Source: Endotrypanum monterogeii (Eukaryota; Euglenozoa; Kinetoplastea; Trypanosomatida; Trypanosomatidae). Taken from it: 64,000 nt of DNA. The stretch is from assembly GCA_000333855.2 (NCBI GenBank), contig CM007346.1, forward strand, positions 776,365 to 840,364, read 5' to 3'. Shown here piece after piece: positions 1 to 11,555 of this stretch. The notes beneath the pieces were generated by a model. It was not told the origin of the DNA, made no database searches, and worked only from the letters and a program-made list of their open reading frames with translations. Made by a program: the position numbers and the translations under genes. The first letter of the stretch is position 1, and every line of letters starts with the position of its first letter.

Positions 1-250
1 ACATATACGTATATGTTTGTATGTGTGTCTAGGTTTGCAGCTCTATTGATGTGGTCATTTTCGTTAAAGTACGGTTGTGGTTTACGGCACGTCTACATGG
101 ATCGCTACTCCCCCTTAGCTCCTCTTCGCTTGATCCGTTTCCTACCCACACTTCCCCCCCCCCCCATGCTTTTTTTTTTTTTTTTTGTCATTGCTCACCA
201 TGAATTTCCTATTTCTGCCGACTTTATAAGTGTTGGGGACGTTTTACTTG

Positions 251-253
<3 letters not shown>

Positions 254-283
<30 letters not shown>
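254..283. repeat. (TG)n microsatellite
   Basis: Uninterrupted TG dinucleotide run of about 15 units in non-coding DNA. Confidence 0.95.
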
Positions 284-285
<2 letters not shown>

Positions 286-1454
286 GTGTGTAAGTGTATG
301 TGCCGGATGGGAGCCATGAGGTATAGAATAAACACAGAATGTGTTAAAGGGGTGGAGCAGGGCTGAAGAAGAAGAGGGTTGTATGTAAAATGGCAGACGC
401 GCGGCAGCGGCGTGGATGAAGGGGGGGGAAGTGAGGATAGAGTCTGTGCTACATATTATTTTTTGAGAGTGTGGAGTGCTTATTTCTTTCTTTTATCAAA
501 GATCATCGCAGTCAATGTAGCCATCGGCATACTCGGTTTTGAAATGAATTGTGTGTTCGTGTATGCATGGGTGGGTGTGGGTAAAGGACCCGCTGTGTCG
601 TTGCAATTGCTGGTACGACAGTTGGAGGACGAAACTCATGGGGATGTTGCTGCCGGCTTGTAGCGCCTGTCCCAAAACTCTCCCCTCACTCTCCAACTCT
701 TTTCTTCACCGCGTCCACACGAGTTGACCACCTCGTCTTTTTAAATCTTTCACGTCGGGCATTTTCGGTTTGGCCTTGTTTGTCCTAGTGCACGCGTCTT
801 TGGGCTGGTATGTGTGCCCGTAGTTGTCACGCAATGGGACGAACGGTCTCCATTTTCTACTCCAGCTTACTCGAGCAGAGGTATGAAAATTCCGAGAAAG
901 AGGCGTGGAAGAGGGAAGCCGTAGCCACAGAGGAAGATGGTGGTGGTGGTGGTGGGTGGGGGGAACACTGGATCCCACCGAATGCGATGAAGCGGGGATG
1001 TGCCCAACATCCACATATCTTGTGGTGGTGGTGGTGAGTTCGTTGAAGCAACGACATCATTGTCATCCACATTGTCAACATGGTTATGTTTTGTTTCGAG
1101 TCATACATTTTTATAATCAGCGTTGTCGGCGAGGCTCTCACGTTATCGTCTCTTCGTTTGCATACAGCACTGATGCCGTGCCCCCCTCCCCAGGGTTTCT
1201 CTGCTGTCTCGTCGCGTTTCTATTGAGCAGGGGAGGGGGGGGGTGAAGATGGAAAAGGAGATAAATTGAACGAGGTGCAGTCCTGAAACCAGTTCTCCCG
1301 ATGAGTATTTACTGTGTTTGCTTTTTATTTATTTATTATTATGCGCATATCTATCTTAGACCCTTTTCCCCCTCTCTCTCCTCCCTCCTTTTTTCGTTCT
1401 TTTGCATCTCAACCGGCGTATTCACGGACACTCCGCTTCCCCACCTATACGTGT

Positions 1455-1475
1455 CACACACACACACACACACAC
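1455..1475. repeat. (CA)n microsatellite
   Basis: Uninterrupted CA dinucleotide run in non-coding DNA. Confidence 0.95.
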
Positions 1476-1645
1476 GCTCTGGGTAAACAGCCTGAGGTGG
1501 CACGTGTGCAACATACTTCAAGATATACATGTCATACCATCTCTCCTCCCTCTTTTTCACCTCTTGCTGCGCCGCTTTCCACTGCATTCTCCTTTATCTA
1601 CTCTCCGCCCAATACACAGAGGTAGCCAGCACATACACAAACGCA

Positions 1646-1647
<2 letters not shown>

Positions 1648-1682
<35 letters not shown>
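1648..1682. repeat. (TA)n microsatellite
   Basis: Uninterrupted TA run of about 17 units. Confidence 0.95.
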
Positions 1683-1688
<6 letters not shown>

Positions 1689-2196
1689 GAAAGGAGCGGA
1701 AGAAAAAGTGTAACGTATTCCGTTCTCCCCCCTGCCTTCCTCTTCCTCAAGCTCGCGATAGTGATCCCCATTCCAGTGCCCCAAGGAGGAGAGAGCAACA
1801 CCATCCGCTCGCTTTATTATCCCCCCTCCCCACCACCCAACATTTGTGTTGCAACTGAGGAGATACCAGTATAAACTCTTTACAAGTAGTGCACGCGAAA
1901 GCAGGTACCTCTCCCTCCCATTCCGATTCCACCTTCGACTGGTGTGAATCACCATCTCCTATATACATAAATTAATTTATATTTAATCATTTTCTTTTTT
2001 TTTCCCCTCAAAAGGAAAAAAAAAGAAGAGCGAGCCGGGGGGGGGCAGGGATTGTGGATGGAGAGGTGATATTTGTGTGCTCATAAAATTATAAACGAAA
2101 CGAGGGCTTAAAAAAAAAAAGTTACTATTTTTATTACTACTATTTTTGTCGTCTGGCAGTTAACGTGGGCAGCCATAGAAGGGAATTGCTCTTTCT

Positions 2197-2244
2197 TCTT
2201 ACGTGTCTGTGTGACTGCCCCCCTTTATACACAGACACGTAAGA
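2197..2244. repeat. Perfect 16-bp inverted repeat (hairpin)
   Basis: The left arm 2197-2212 (TCTTACGTGTCTGTGT) is the exact reverse complement of the right arm 2229-2244, with a 16-nt spacer. In RNA it would form a 16-bp stem. It lies in non-coding sequence and is not made of a simple repeat, so it is less likely to be a by-product of microsatellites. Its function is unknown. Confidence 0.85.
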
Positions 2245-2466
2245 GGTGATCGTAAGCGTTTAAAACTACTCAATACCTCTTCTTTTTTTGTAATTTTTTT
2301 TCTTTTTGCCAGAAAAAAAAAAATTAGACAATACAGAAACGATTAAAAGAGTTGAGAAACAAGGAAATAACCCACCCCAACATATTTGTTTATTTTTACT
2401 CAACAGTCTTTGATTTTCATCGATCCCGAGTATCTGTATACTTTTTTTTCCCCTTTGGACTTTCTT

Positions 2467-2492
2467 CACACACACACACACACACACACACA
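2467..2492. repeat. (CA)n microsatellite
   Basis: Uninterrupted CA run of about 13 units. Confidence 0.95.
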
Positions 2493-3067
2493 GAAACAGA
2501 CCCAGACAGACTCTTTCTCTGTTGGCCCCTCTGCTGCTGTTGTGCCAATTACCTCCCTGATTGTGTGCTCATTTTTGTTTTTTTTCGTCTGGTGGTACTC
2601 ACTGGAAATATCAGCTCCCCTACATTTCTATATATATATATAGTCTGTGTGTGTGCGTATGTGATTTACCATCCGCGCTTAGTCTCTGTATCGGTCTAAA
2701 AAGAGGTGGACGCCATAGGCTGGGAAGCTAGGGAACACGGAAAGGTATCGTACCACAACTTAATCATCGCTTGTTTGGCACATTACTTCAGTGGACTGGA
2801 TTTCTCTGTGTGTATATTTGCGTCTGCTTTCTTCCCCCACCCCCTCTTCCTGTTTGCAGCGCTTTCATTTTTTTTTTTTTTGGGTGTGCGTGCTTTTCGT
2901 GCTGTGCTGTTTTTTATTCCTTGACTTGTCAAGGTGAAGGTTTTTTTTTTTTCGTTTGGCCTCCCTACCCCCTCTCCTTTTCATTTCAGTTGTGGGTGTT
3001 GTTGCTGTTTATTGTATACTTATTATTTTTGTCTGCTTGCGAAAGCTTGGCGGGGCAATCAAGGTAT

Positions 3068-3069
<2 letters not shown>

Positions 3070-3100
<31 letters not shown>
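3070..3100. repeat. (TA)n microsatellite
   Basis: TA run about 170 bp upstream of the phosphatase start and just upstream of its polypyrimidine tract. Confidence 0.95.
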
Positions 3101-3105
<5 letters not shown>

Positions 3106-3189
3106 TCAGCGAAAGAAAAAAAGGAGAAAAGACGTTGTGAACATTTTTTTTTCTTAGGTTCGCTTCCTTCTCTGAGATTCGCTTTACGT

Positions 3190-3233
3190 CCCTTCCCCCT
3201 TTATCCCTTTCTTCCTCCACATCTATTTCACAG
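3190..3233 (+). promoter_or_regulatory. Polypyrimidine tract and likely trans-splice acceptor
   Basis: A C/T-rich stretch ends in CACAG, with the AG at 3232-3233. Used as spliced-leader acceptor it gives a 5' leader of 38 nt before the ATG at 3272 and no upstream ATG. A second poly-T/AG pair at about 3142-3157 is an alternative. The role is inferred from known trypanosomatid gene structure. Confidence 0.55.
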
Positions 3234-3271
3234 CCGGTGAAGTAATAACATAGCGTGGAGGCGGCCTTCAT

Positions 3272-6200
3272 ATGCCTACCAGCGGAGCTAAATACGACAA
3301 GGATGTCGTCTGCGCTGAGGATGAAGCGCTGCAGCTGGCCCCTGTACAGCACCAGCCATCTTATCCTCGAGGTGCAGCAAACGCAGCAACGGACAACCAT
3401 CTCTATGGCCCCCACACGAGCACCATTCGTATGAATCCGTACGTGCGCTGCGTTCACGATAGCGGAGTGCCGAAGATTCGCTCACTTCAAGAGCTTCTCG
3501 CACAGAAAAACCACATGGACCTCGCAGAGCCCGATACGCCATGTCTTCAGCCGAGCCACAGACCGACAGCCGCGTGGGCACAGATGTCGGAGTCGCTGAG
3601 TTTCGGTGGCAGGACATCGGAAATGATGTCAACGTGTTGCCCGTCCGCCTTTCAGTCTTGCCCAGACTCCACGCCTTACGGTACCCCAATGACGAGAAAT
3701 CTGTCACCAGAGATTACTTTCACTGCCGACAGCATCGCAACACCGAACACCTTTGCGACGGTGAAGACTCACGAGATGCGCATCTTATCGCACCTCACAA
3801 AGCGGCTGCAACGCTCGGAACGGCATCAGGACATGCCCTTTGGTGAGCCGATAGAGATGGTGTTGGCGGAGGTCGACGAGGACGAGGAGGACACTGAAGA
3901 TGGAACGGCAGTCGCAGGCATGGATATCGATGGTATTCCCCACTCAAGATGCACACGTTCTCAGGTACCGCCCTCAGTGCAGCTGATTGAGAAGCACAAA
4001 GACTCCGGCGTACAGCTTCTACCTTGTTCTACCCGTGAAAAGGCCGAGACGGCCGGAAGGGCAGACTCTGTCGACGGTGTTGATGATGCGCAGGCACCGG
4101 CGATCTCCCTGACAGGATCCCGTCCAACAACCATTACACGCGTATCCCTACAGGACGGAGCGCGAGGCAGTGATCGCATCGTCCCACCCCACTTGTCAAC
4201 CGATACATTCCGCGCTTCTTCAAAAGTCTCAACGTTGCTTGAGGGAGAACAAGGCCGAGCCACACCCGACCAGCAAACCGGCTCGAGCGACGCCCCATGG
4301 CACCACCATGATTCCCCTGCGCGCCAACAGCAGCATCCGCAGCCTTCGGTCGCGCCGGTGCGCATGTCGTACCCCGCACCTGTGGCGAAGCTAGAAGAGA
4401 GCCCTTACCACTACATCATGCGCAACTACGTTGGGGGTACCTTCCTTTATTACAGCGCGCGGGAGAGCAAGGATTTCTTCTTGCGTTTGTGCCATCGTGT
4501 GGTTGCTCAGGTGCGGCCGCTCCTGGAGCAGGAAACTCTTTCGCCTCACCACGGCCTCTTCCCTCGCATCAACGCTCCGGCGTTTGTCTTTGGTGACATA
4601 CACGGTAACTTCGAGGACCTGTCTTTCTTCCTAAAGCGGCTGCTCATCTTTCACGATTTTAACCTTACTCCTGCAAACATCTTGTGCCTCGGAGACTATG
4701 TGGATCGGGGGCCTTTTTCGCTGGAGTGCATCATCCTCCTCTTCTCGCTCAAGATTATGAACGCTTCCAAGATCGTCATGCTGCGCGGTAATCACGAGGA
4801 CCGCGTCGTCTGCGGCGACCTGCGTACCTACGGTGCTGGTTGCTTTCTGGCGCAATGCCACACCGTATTTGGCTATACTGAGGGAACGAAGCTGTTCCTC
4901 GAGGTGACTGCCCTCTTTAAATATCTCCCGCTGGCGGCGGAGCTGGTGATTCCAAGCACACCAAACCTGTCCTTTCTGCGATCACAACAGACTGTTATGC
5001 ACCCGAACTTGTACGTGAGTCAGCCGGCGGTGCTGCTCCACGACGGTCATCGAGTCAAACGTGCCGGGTCTACCTGTTCGCTAACGTCTGCCACGACAAC
5101 GGGGATTCCTGTTTTTGTTTCAGCCAACCCCCCCCATACATCGTCCCGAGGCTGCAACGCGGCCAGCGACGAAAATGAAGGTGAGGAAAAGCCCTCCAAG
5201 GCATCTGCTACTTCAGGGATGTCTTCGATGGTGGCAGGCTACAACACCATCGCAGATGCTTCTCTTGCACGCGGGCAGCCGTCTCGGCATGAGGCACACG
5301 AAGAGAGGATTTTGTGTGTTCACGGAGGGATACCCCGCTTTGACCGTCCGCCCCTTGAGGAGAATTCGCTTGCCTTCCTGCGCAGCCTTTCCTTCCCGCG
5401 CATGCTCACGCTGTTTCCAAACAACCCGGTCGTCAAGCATGACGTCGAGTGCATGCCAGATTATTTCGTGAAGCACGAGCTGGAGACACTGTGGCGCCGC
5501 TATCCCTCCTCGGCACCACCGGGTTTCACAGCAGCTTGTCGACGAGAAGCTGCTGAGGCAGCCGCGGCGCATGCAACAACGGTGAATGGCACCACCACTA
5601 CCCCGGGAGCAATACCATACCCAGACACTTCGTCTTGTCCAAAGGTGCGGGGGGACGCAGGTACCAGAATGTCGAGTGGTCAAGCGGAGGCGGTGGCGGT
5701 GGCGCAGACAGTGTCTGGGGTGTCGTCTGGTTCATCGTCGTGCTCGGCCGCGCCCCCCTCTTCTCCTATGGGACGATCGAAGCCTGGTCCTCGGAGTGGG
5801 CATCAACAGCACCATAACCCGTCCTCGGAGCTGCGCAGTAGCAGTGAATACATTCCCCAGCTGACAGAGGATGATGTTCGAAAGGGATGGTACACCATGT
5901 TTGACTTGCTTTGGTCAGACCCGACATCCACGGAGCTGGAGGAGGAGGAGGAGGCGGTGGAACGCTCCGCCCACACGAATTCTCGTGTCTCTGGTGACTC
6001 ACGAGACCCACCCTCACCCACATCTCGCTCATCACCTGTCGCCACCACTCGACCGGCGACAACACATGGACACATCAACGAGTGGGGATTCTCGGTGAAC
6101 ACCCGCGGCAGCAACGTGGTCTCGTTTTCTGGCAAGGCGGTGGATACGTTTCTCACAGCATATCACTACTCCATGTTATTCCGTGCACATCAGGAAAAGG

Positions 6201-6346
6201 CCCATGGGTTCCGCTGGTGCAAAAGCAACAAGGTGCTCACCATCTTCAGCAGCAGCAATTACATGGGTCATCGAAACGGTGCTGGCTGTGTCGTCGTCGC
6301 CGCAAACGGAGAGGTGCAGTTGATCGAGAAAGTGGTGACCATGTGA
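3272..6346 (+). CDS. PPP-family Ser/Thr protein phosphatase with large inserts
   Basis: This 1024-residue protein carries all signature motifs of the PPP metallophosphatases: GDIHGN (441-446), GDYVDRG (474-480), RGNHE (505-509), HGG (684-686), SDP (882-884), a WG..RG segment (938-946), RAHQ (971-974) and a C-terminal IFSSSNYM segment (991-998) where PP1 and PP2A have APNYC. The metal-binding and catalytic Asp, His and Asn residues are therefore present and the enzyme should be able to dephosphorylate pSer/pThr. The usual catalytic core is about 280 residues; here it spans about 570 because of low-complexity inserts at roughly 580-670 and 735-865. A 430-residue N-terminal region is disordered, with an acidic patch near 200. 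The ATG follows a good trans-splice signal. It resembles kinetoplastid-specific PPP phosphatases rather than a named PP1, PP2A or PP2B orthologue. Substrate and location are unknown. Confidence 0.93.
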   Translation: MPTSGAKYDKDVVCAEDEALQLAPVQHQPSYPRGAANAATDNHLYGPHTSTIRMNPYVRCVHDSGVPKIRSLQELLAQKNHMDLAEPDTPCLQPSHRPTAAWAQMSESLSFGGRTSEMMSTCCPSAFQSCPDSTPYGTPMTRNLSPEITFTADSIATPNTFATVKTHEMRILSHLTKRLQRSERHQDMPFGEPIEMVLAEVDEDEEDTEDGTAVAGMDIDGIPHSRCTRSQVPPSVQLIEKHKDSGVQLLPCSTREKAETAGRADSVDGVDDAQAPAISLTGSRPTTITRVSLQDGARGSDRIVPPHLSTDTFRASSKVSTLLEGEQGRATPDQQTGSSDAPWHHHDSPARQQQHPQPSVAPVRMSYPAPVAKLEESPYHYIMRNYVGGTFLYYSARESKDFFLRLCHRVVAQVRPLLEQETLSPHHGLFPRINAPAFVFGDIHGNFEDLSFFLKRLLIFHDFNLTPANILCLGDYVDRGPFSLECIILLFSLKIMNASKIVMLRGNHEDRVVCGDLRTYGAGCFLAQCHTVFGYTEGTKLFLEVTALFKYLPLAAELVIPSTPNLSFLRSQQTVMHPNLYVSQPAVLLHDGHRVKRAGSTCSLTSATTTGIPVFVSANPPHTSSRGCNAASDENEGEEKPSKASATSGMSSMVAGYNTIADASLARGQPSRHEAHEERILCVHGGIPRFDRPPLEENSLAFLRSLSFPRMLTLFPNNPVVKHDVECMPDYFVKHELETLWRRYPSSAPPGFTAACRREAAEAAAAHATTVNGTTTTPGAIPYPDTSSCPKVRGDAGTRMSSGQAEAVAVAQTVSGVSSGSSSCSAAPPSSPMGRSKPGPRSGHQQHHNPSSELRSSSEYIPQLTEDDVRKGWYTMFDLLWSDPTSTELEEEEEAVERSAHTNSRVSGDSRDPPSPTSRSSPVATTRPATTHGHINEWGFSVNTRGSNVVSFSGKAVDTFLTAYHYSMLFRAHQEKAHGFRWCKSNKVLTIFSSSNYMGHRNGAGCVVVAANGEVQLIEKVVTM

Positions 6347-6432
6347 TTTGTGAGGTAGGCTGGCGGTACTCACTGAGAAGGGAGACCTACGCCCGCATGC
6401 CTGCGCACTTTATTCGTCGGGTAATCGCTCCG

Positions 6433-6469
<37 letters not shown>
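6433..6469. repeat. Compound (TA)n(TG)n microsatellite
   Basis: A TA run passes directly into a TG run, about 87 bp after the phosphatase stop codon, so probably in its 3' UTR. Confidence 0.95.
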
Positions 6470-8103
6470 TTGTTTGTTCTTGTGAGGCAGCAATGAGCTT
6501 CCCTGGAGAGCCATCTCTTTCTTGGCTCTCAAAGAGGTTGGTGTACTGAGGAAGACTGTAGAGTGCTGACCCCACTCTTTTTTTTTTTTTTAATTTTTGC
6601 CCCTACTTACTCCTGCTCCCCCGCACCCTCCCTCCCCCTTTCCATCGCGCCGTTTGATATTTCACGTTGCGTATCCCTCCCGAATGTGGAGGGCCTGCTA
6701 CGTAGTTTGTTAGTGAAACCGAAGCCCGGCACCACTTTGTCGAAGTGTCCCTGGCCATGATAAGTCGTGAGGTGGCTCACCCGTGTCTGCGCATGGGTGC
6801 GACTCGTGTTTTTTTTTTTCCTCGGATGGATGCAAGTCACTATTATACTCCACACACATCACTAGCCCACTTCCCGCCACACATGCGCACACATGCAGTG
6901 TTCCTCATCTACATTATAGGGTTCAGTGCAGTTGACATTTATGAGAATGGTGAAGATGGACACACGCCTGCAGTGTGGACGTGTCTGCTGCATCGTCTGT
7001 TGTCAGTCGAACAAGTACACCTGGAGGGGAGGCATGATGGGAATGGTGGTGGGGGGCAGTACGATGCAGGGATAGAGGAGAATATGAGTAGTCCTTCCCT
7101 TTTTTTTCGAGTAGGGATGTGCCCATGTCTTGCTCTGCCTTCCCCATCCTTCATCCTTATCCTCTTTGACGTTGTGCTGATGCCTTTTTGCGTGTACCTA
7201 TTTATACTACTTCCCCTCCTGCCCGTTGCGTGTGTTTTTGTTCGTGGGTGTAGCCGAGGGGTGTGTGTGTGTGTGTAGGGGAGGGGGGGGGATGAGGGAC
7301 CGGAGGGGGAGGTGGCTTGGGAAGTTGAATTTCCGCCATTTTACTTGGGGGAGGTGTGATGGCCGCTGCACCTGTTCCTGCTGCTTGTGAGTTGCGATTG
7401 CTTCGAGGTGTGACTCCGTACGACTTCAAGGCCCTTCTTTCCCTTCAATTAGGACCTTCGCTGTCCGTGTCACCAGGGCAGGTGCCGTCCACCCGACGCC
7501 CTTGATGTCAGCCTGCTGTGAGGCAGGCAGGGAGTGGGGAGCTGTAGGGGACCGGTGGCCCTGCACTCTGTCAAGTAGAGCACCGCACATAAGCACACCA
7601 GCGTCCTCGCACCCGCCGCGCTGCACTACTGCGGGTATAATGTCAATGTAAGGGAGAGAAGGAGGGCGGCGCGTCTTTTTCTCGTTATTATCGTCTTTTT
7701 CTCTGCGCTTCCATCTTTGGTGCATCCCCATGTGTGTGGGTCTGAGTCCGTGTAACGTAACTAGCTTCGAGTAATTCTTACAGGGTAGCTGGCGAAAATG
7801 AACACTGCAGGTCAGACATAAAATAAAATTGTGGCGATTATCTGTCAAATGCGCTGAGAGGGAGGGGGGTGGTATGTGCATGTTAGATGCGTATCCATTT
7901 ATGTGTCTCTGTGTATGCGTTGCAGGCGGAGGGTAATGTTTTCTACTTTTCAGCGCGTAAGGACGACAAAGGATTATCTCACCTCTCTTCAGATACTGTA
8001 CTTCCGTTTCAGTGGTGCCTGTGGTTTCCCAAATGCCGAATGAGGGGCGATCGAGTGGAGTGGGACCTCTCTGCTGCAAACGCGTGTCCGTTCGGGGAAT
8101 CCG

Positions 8104-8128
8104 CACACACACACACACACACACACAC
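8104..8128. repeat. (CA)n microsatellite
   Basis: CA run of about 12 units. Confidence 0.95.
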
Positions 8129-8590
8129 GACACACATAAGCGTGCACAAACTTCCTACTCCGTGCCAACTCAAGCTGTTTTTCGAGGTTTTGATTGCCAT
8201 GGTTTGAAATGTAGATCTCTCTCCAGAGTCGATTGTCCTCAAGCTGCCTTTCAGTGATTCTACCTTTTCGTTTCTCTGTGTGTCACTTTTTTCTGCATCA
8301 CCGCGTCCTTTTTTTTTTTCTCACCATCCAAACGCCTTCTTCGTATGAGACACACATTTCCGTATAGCGCACTACCTTTTCTAAAAAAAAAAAAAGAAAC
8401 CCCCCACCCCCTCATTCCTCGCCTACTCCACCCTGACTCCCAGGGAACCGATTCACGAGGAATTTAAAGACCGCTGACTCTCATTTACACACGGATCATC
8501 GCACACACGCACGCATACAGACAGACCTACACACAACGTGCAAAGGAGGCGCGACCCATTCCAAGACGGTGAGGGTGAAGAAGGAAAAAA

Positions 8591-8627
8591 GAGTAACAAC
8601 AAAAAAAAATCTTTTTGTTGTTAACTC
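8591..8627. repeat. Inverted repeat with 12-bp perfect stem
   Basis: Arm 8594-8605 (TAACAACAAAAA) is the reverse complement of 8612-8623, with a 6-nt loop. GAG at 8591-8593 can pair with CTC just outside the right arm across a one-base bulge, extending the stem. The lower complexity makes chance more likely than for the 2197 repeat. Confidence 0.7.
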
Positions 8628-9335
8628 AGAGTTTGATTTCGTTTACGTTCAGCATCTTTTCTTCACCACCTGCCAATAAGGCAACGGCTGCAAAAAAAAA
8701 AAGGAGAGGGGGAGAGGTTTCGTTTGTTTTCCCGTTCATATTCCCCCCCTTTTTTTTTCCTTCACGGATTCACATACTCCCCCCTCTTCCTCTCCTCCTT
8801 TTTGTAATTCTTTCCTTTTCGCTTCGCTGGTGATTTCAGCCCACCACCATACTGTTACCACCACGTAGGCAAAACACAAAGGAAATCACCTGGCTTCTGT
8901 TCTCGTAATAACATACCTACGCCTCGAAGAGATTCGCGTGCAGCCCCCCCCCCCCCCGTCCACCATTTCGTCTACCCCTCTCCAAAGGTGTAAAAAAAAA
9001 TATATATATATATCTGTGTGTGTCTGTGTGTGTAGCTCAAACGTCGCTGCAGCTGAAGCAAAGTATAGCCTGACGTACATAAAAGCATATCACTCGTCTC
9101 GACACCGCGTATAGCAGAGAAGAGGGCCCCGTATTTCCTCCTCCAATATTCACACTGACACGCACTGACATTTTTCATAACTAGCATCTCGCCAACCCAT
9201 TCGACATACCTAAAGTACTTTATTGGCGAGCGGGATTACGGCGGTACAAGACACTATTTTTTCCTTTTTCTTTCTTTTTTGCCGTTCACGTGGTCGGATA
9301 GCGCATCTTTCTTTATCCTGCTTTCCCCTTCATCT

Positions 9336-9359
9336 TGTGTGTGTGTGTGTGTGTGTGTG
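9336..9359. repeat. (TG)n microsatellite
   Basis: TG run of about 12 units. Confidence 0.95.
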
Positions 9360-9782
9360 CTTCACCCTTTTGTGGATTTCCTCACACCTCCCTCCCTCCC
9401 TCCCCCCCATCACTACTCAGAGATACCAACATCCACTGCATTTTTCTTTCGGCTCATCGTGTTCGAGTACCTTCGATTTGGCATCTGAGATTTCTCTTGC
9501 CGGGTACACCTTTCTCCTCTATCTTTTTTTTTTTCACGCCACAAATCCGGTTGCCATCTAGCCTTGTGATACGCCCGTTGACGTGGGTGAGCTTTTTTGT
9601 TTCTCTTCTGCCGTTCTTCCACTGGTGTCGAAGCGGCTTAATCGACGCGGCTTCATCCCCCCCTTTCTGTATTCCCTCCTCCTCCTCGACTCGTATTGAT
9701 AGGGAGTGGGTGTGCACTTGCTGTCTGTGGAGGGGCTTAAACGAAACTCTCTCTCTTCATCGATATACACGAATACACAAAC

Positions 9783-9814
<32 letters not shown>

Positions 9815-9834
9815 GTATATGTATATGTATATAA
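9783..9834. repeat. Interrupted TA-rich microsatellite
   Basis: TA runs with interspersed TACA and TATG units. Confidence 0.9.
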
Positions 9835-11366
9835 TGTATGGTAGCACATTGGCACATCCCTGCTGACTTTCAGTAGTTACAACCACTTTCAGCGTGGGCC
9901 ACGGCTTCGCGATACCCCTACACCCTTCCCCCCGTCCGAAAAAAAAAAAACATTTAGTCTCTCTTCCCAGCGTAAAAAAAAAAAAGGATCATCACGGCTC
10001 CTTTCCTTTTCCATTCACTGCCCCCCCCCCCCCCACGGAGCATTGAACGCTTTCACTCTGTTTTGCCCCTACCTCCAAGTCCACACCTCTTCTACCTCCT
10101 CCTATTCTTATTGACGTACCCTCATCGAAGTGAATTGCCGGTGTTGGACGTCCCTCAATTTCCGCGCGGCACACCAAAAAAGACCGACGCGCGACTTCTC
10201 ACGCCGCAGTTTGCATCGCGGGCCGCATCTTACCTGATAGGGGCCCGCTTGTCACGTAAACGACTGATTGAAAACCCCTTTTTCAGTGACAGGTGGAGGG
10301 CCTGAGGAGGTGACATAATAGGAAAGTGAACAAATATAGAGAGTGCACACGTCTGCATCGGACCTAGACACGCCACTGCAGACTGACGCGTGCACACACG
10401 CGAGTCATCTGTAACTCCTAGAGCACATATAACAAGGGAGGGAAGGAAAAGTGCTAGCGAAGGTCCGTCATCATTTTTTTTTTTACATGCGTCCCTGACG
10501 GATTTCTGCTATTCTAATTTTTTTTCTTTCCCGCGCACCTCTCATTTTTTTTTTCCTCTTTCTCTCGTTGTAGGTCTTGATACACTGTGGTGTATGGGAC
10601 TACCTCGTTCTCCGTTTGCCTCGCTGCGTATCAGAGAATCACTGGTTTGTTGATCGTTGTCTCCCCGCTTTTATTCTCGTTTTATTCCGCTGCTTCCTCT
10701 TTTAGATCAGTTTTGAAAACCTGTTTTGTGTTCATCTCTTTCGATTTCTTCCTCTTTTTTTTTTTTACCGGCGTTGGCGCTTTTTTTTTTTGCTTCAGTA
10801 CGTTTGTTGCTGTGTACATCATCCTCTCCCCCTTTTTTTCCTGCACACTTGCGTACGTCCGTGTGTGTGTGTGTGTGAATTAACGGATTTGCCGTCTGTT
10901 TTTTTTTTCCAGATCCAAGATATCCGTCATTTTGTTCTCTCTACCAAAACACACAACCTGCACACACCGGAGAGATAAATATTATTATATGTTTATATAT
11001 ATATAGTTATTATTTATATTTATGTTTTTTTCGCCTCCAAAAACGACCGCATCTTCGATTGCACTTGACGCATTTGAAGAAACAGACACGTACGCGGGCA
11101 CACCAATTATCATTATTTTTTAGTTTTGTTCTCCTCTTCCTCTTGCGCCCCCAATTTGTGTTTAATCAATTCTTTTGCCATCGTTGACGCCTTCCCGGGA
11201 CACACACACACACACCAGAACTCATAGTAAGCAGCACACATAAACCAGACAGAGAGACGCCAATACCAACTGCTTTCAGGAGCATGTTAAGTTGGGCTCG
11301 CCTCTTGTCTCGTCTTTTTTTTTTCAATTCACTAGTGTACACATACACCCGCACCTGTTCTCTTCC

Positions 11367-11420
11367 TATCTGTCACACAAACGCATACAAAGAAACACAC
11401 AAACACACGCGCACACATAC

Positions 11421-11465
<45 letters not shown>
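11367..11465. repeat. Left copy of a gap-flanking direct duplication
   Basis: The first 57 bases (11367-11423) are identical to 11593-11649, and both copies then enter a TA run. The two copies lie on either side of a 37-N gap. The sequence after the TA run (11466-11555) resembles a scrambled version of the sequence after the right copy. This looks like an assembly or read-quality duplication rather than biology. Confidence 0.8.
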
Positions 11466-11466
<1 letters not shown>

Positions 11467-11555
11467 TAGTTTTCTTGTGTACTACTACTAACTAAGTTAT
11501 TCGTGTCGTCCGCCGTCCGACCGTCGTCGTTAGTTATTAGTTTGTTTTCGTTTGT

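Larger units (their letters stand above)
1..3189. other. Non-coding interval upstream of the phosphatase gene
   Basis: No credible gene is seen here. Open frames are short and are built from microsatellite, poly-T or poly-C sequence. The interval probably holds the 3' UTR of a gene outside the window and the intergenic region. It contains (TG), (CA) and (TA) tracts, GGT/TGG triplet runs near 938-960 and 1021-1036, and a perfect inverted repeat at 2197-2244. Confidence 0.7.

Noticed and set aside
6757..7278. Plus-strand frame of about 173 codons after the phosphatase
   Set aside because: Its residues come from poly-T, TG and G runs and it ends in a TG microsatellite; likely 3' UTR.
7426..8133. 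Minus-strand frame of 235 codons in the long spacer
   Set aside because: It runs against the direction of all other genes, begins in a TG microsatellite and shows no family features.
10063..10305. Plus-strand frame with a fairly complex C-terminal half
   Set aside because: No ATG occurs in this frame back to the preceding stop at 9973, so it cannot be started normally.
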